This document shows, in pieces, positions 5,178-5,729 of a DNA stretch of 5,729 bases. The notes beneath the pieces are model-generated. The model searched no databases. It was given only the letters and a program-made list of their open reading frames with translations, and was not told the DNA's origin. Location of the stretch: the NCBI GenBank assembly GCA_017627015.1, contig JAGAHP010000039.1:1-5729 (forward strand), in the 5' to 3' direction. This stretch comes from Bacilli bacterium (GTDB lineage Bacteria > Bacillota_I > Bacilli_A > RF39 > UBA660). The translations under genes and the position numbers were made by a program. Within the stretch, counting starts at the first letter, position 1; every line of letters starts with the position of its first letter.

Positions 5178-5546
5178 TTAAGCGATTTCTACAGTAGCAC
5201 CTAATTCTTCTAATTGTGCTTTAATATCATTTGCTTCGTCTTTAGAAATTTTTTCTTTAACAGCTCCACCGTTATCAGCAATATCTTTAGCTTCTTTTAA
5301 TCCTAAACCAGTGATATCTCTGATAGCTTTGATAACTGGGATTTTTTGTCCACCAGCTGAAACTAAGTTAACTGTAACTTCAGTTGGTTCATCAGCAGCA
5401 GCACCTGCAGCTGGAGCAGCAGCAACAGCAACAGCAGTTGGATCAATTCCATATTCTTCTTTCATAGCATCTACTAATTCTTTAATTTCTAATAAACTCA
5501 TTTCGTTTAATGAAGCAATAAAATCTTTTGCATTTAATTTAGCCAT
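5178..5546 (-). CDS. rplL: 50S ribosomal protein L7/L12
   Basis: A 122-residue protein, normal for the family. It forms dimers on L10 and makes the flexible ribosomal stalk that recruits and stimulates EF-Tu, EF-G and IF2. Residues 1-35 are the helical dimerisation domain (FIASLNEMSLLEIKELVDAM). Residues about 38-55 are the Ala/Pro/Gly-rich hinge. Residues 56-122 are the factor-binding domain, with KIPVIKAIRDITGLGLKEAK at 68-87 and the usual VKEKISKDEA further on. The ATG at 5546 follows AAGGAG at a rather long 10-nt spacing. It lies 23 nt after rplJ, so the two are probably cotranscribed. Codons here are less A/T-biased than in the accessory genes downstream, as expected for a highly expressed protein. 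Confidence 0.98.
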   Translation of the reverse strand: MAKLNAKDFIASLNEMSLLEIKELVDAMKEEYGIDPTAVAVAAAPAAGAAADEPTEVTVNLVSAGGQKIPVIKAIRDITGLGLKEAKDIADNGGAVKEKISKDEANDIKAQLEELGATVEIA

Positions 5547-5569
5547 ATTCTTATTTCTCCTTCCAAAAA

Positions 5570-5729
5570 TTATTCGCTTTTTTCTTTCTCTTCGCTAAGC
5601 ATATTTAAAGCGATAGATAAATCTCTTACTGTACCAATTAGTCCAGAAGCAAGCATAGTAAGTAATCCTTCTCTTGATGGTAATGTAGCTAATTGCTTAA
5701 TTGTATCTAAGCTAGCAACTTCTCCATCA
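5570..5729 (-). CDS. rplJ: 50S ribosomal protein L10, C-terminal 52 codons (5' part outside window)
   Basis: The frame enters at the window edge and stops at TAA 5572-5570. The visible protein holds LATLPSREGLLTMLASGLIG followed by TVRDLSIALNMLSEEKEKSE. The first part is the conserved LPSREELL segment near the end of L10; the second is the C-terminal helix that binds L7/L12 dimers. L10 anchors the L7/L12 stalk to 23S rRNA and usually autoregulates rplJL through a leader, which lies outside this window. The position directly upstream of rplL confirms the call. Confidence 0.95.
   Translation of the reverse strand, partial: DGEVASLDTIKQLATLPSREGLLTMLASGLIGTVRDLSIALNMLSEEKEKSE

Noticed and set aside
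5311..5598. Plus-strand open frame of 95 codons
   Set aside because: It is antisense to rplL and the end of rplJ. Its Ala-rich stretch is just the complement of the L7/L12 hinge codons.

Overview
The window is a stretch of the ribosomal-protein / RNA-polymerase locus of a low-G+C Gram-positive (Bacillota) bacterium. Every recognisable gene lies on the minus strand, so transcription runs from high to low coordinates: rplJ (3' end only), rplL, a Fic/Doc-family protein, a membrane-anchored protein with an Ig-like (DUF5011-type) region, an RsmC/YbxB-type methyltransferase, and rpoB (first 805 codons). The DNA is very A+T rich (roughly 30% G+C by eye), stop codons are all TAA, and tryptophan is always TGG, so nothing suggests the Mycoplasma/Spiroplasma UGA=Trp code. 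RpoB carries Asn at the position of E. coli His526, a state reported for rifampicin-insensitive mollicutes. Together these suggest the Bacilli/Mollicutes neighbourhood with a standard code (Acholeplasma-, RF39- or Erysipelotrichales-like). That placement is an inference.

Layout. 5729-5570: end of rplJ. 5546-5178: complete rplL, closed by a hairpin terminator. 5147-3190: a block that does not belong to the usual order. It holds two independent transcription units, each with its own promoter, ribosome-binding site and terminator: fic (5052-4126) and the Ig-like membrane protein (4059-3217). 3164-2577: methyltransferase, most likely starting at TTG rather than the upstream ATG, then a terminator. 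2519-2416: a strong rpoB promoter and a roughly 70-nt leader with a 7-8 bp hairpin. 2415-1: rpoB from a GTG start, running out of the window.

How the parts relate. L10 and L7/L12 form the ribosomal stalk that recruits translation GTPases, the methyltransferase probably modifies 16S rRNA, and RpoB is the catalytic beta subunit of RNA polymerase. In Bacillus subtilis the order is rplJ-rplL-ybxB-rpoB-rpoC. Here two accessory genes split rplL from the methyltransferase. The inserted block is bracketed by two near-identical 25/26-bp terminator sequences in direct orientation. The Fic protein has Gln in place of the catalytic His in an otherwise Doc-like motif, and its promoter sits inside a long imperfect inverted repeat. 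These are the most unusual items in an otherwise ordinary housekeeping region. No mobile-element enzyme, tRNA, rRNA, CRISPR array or plus-strand gene was found, and no gene-free stretch exceeds about 165 bases.
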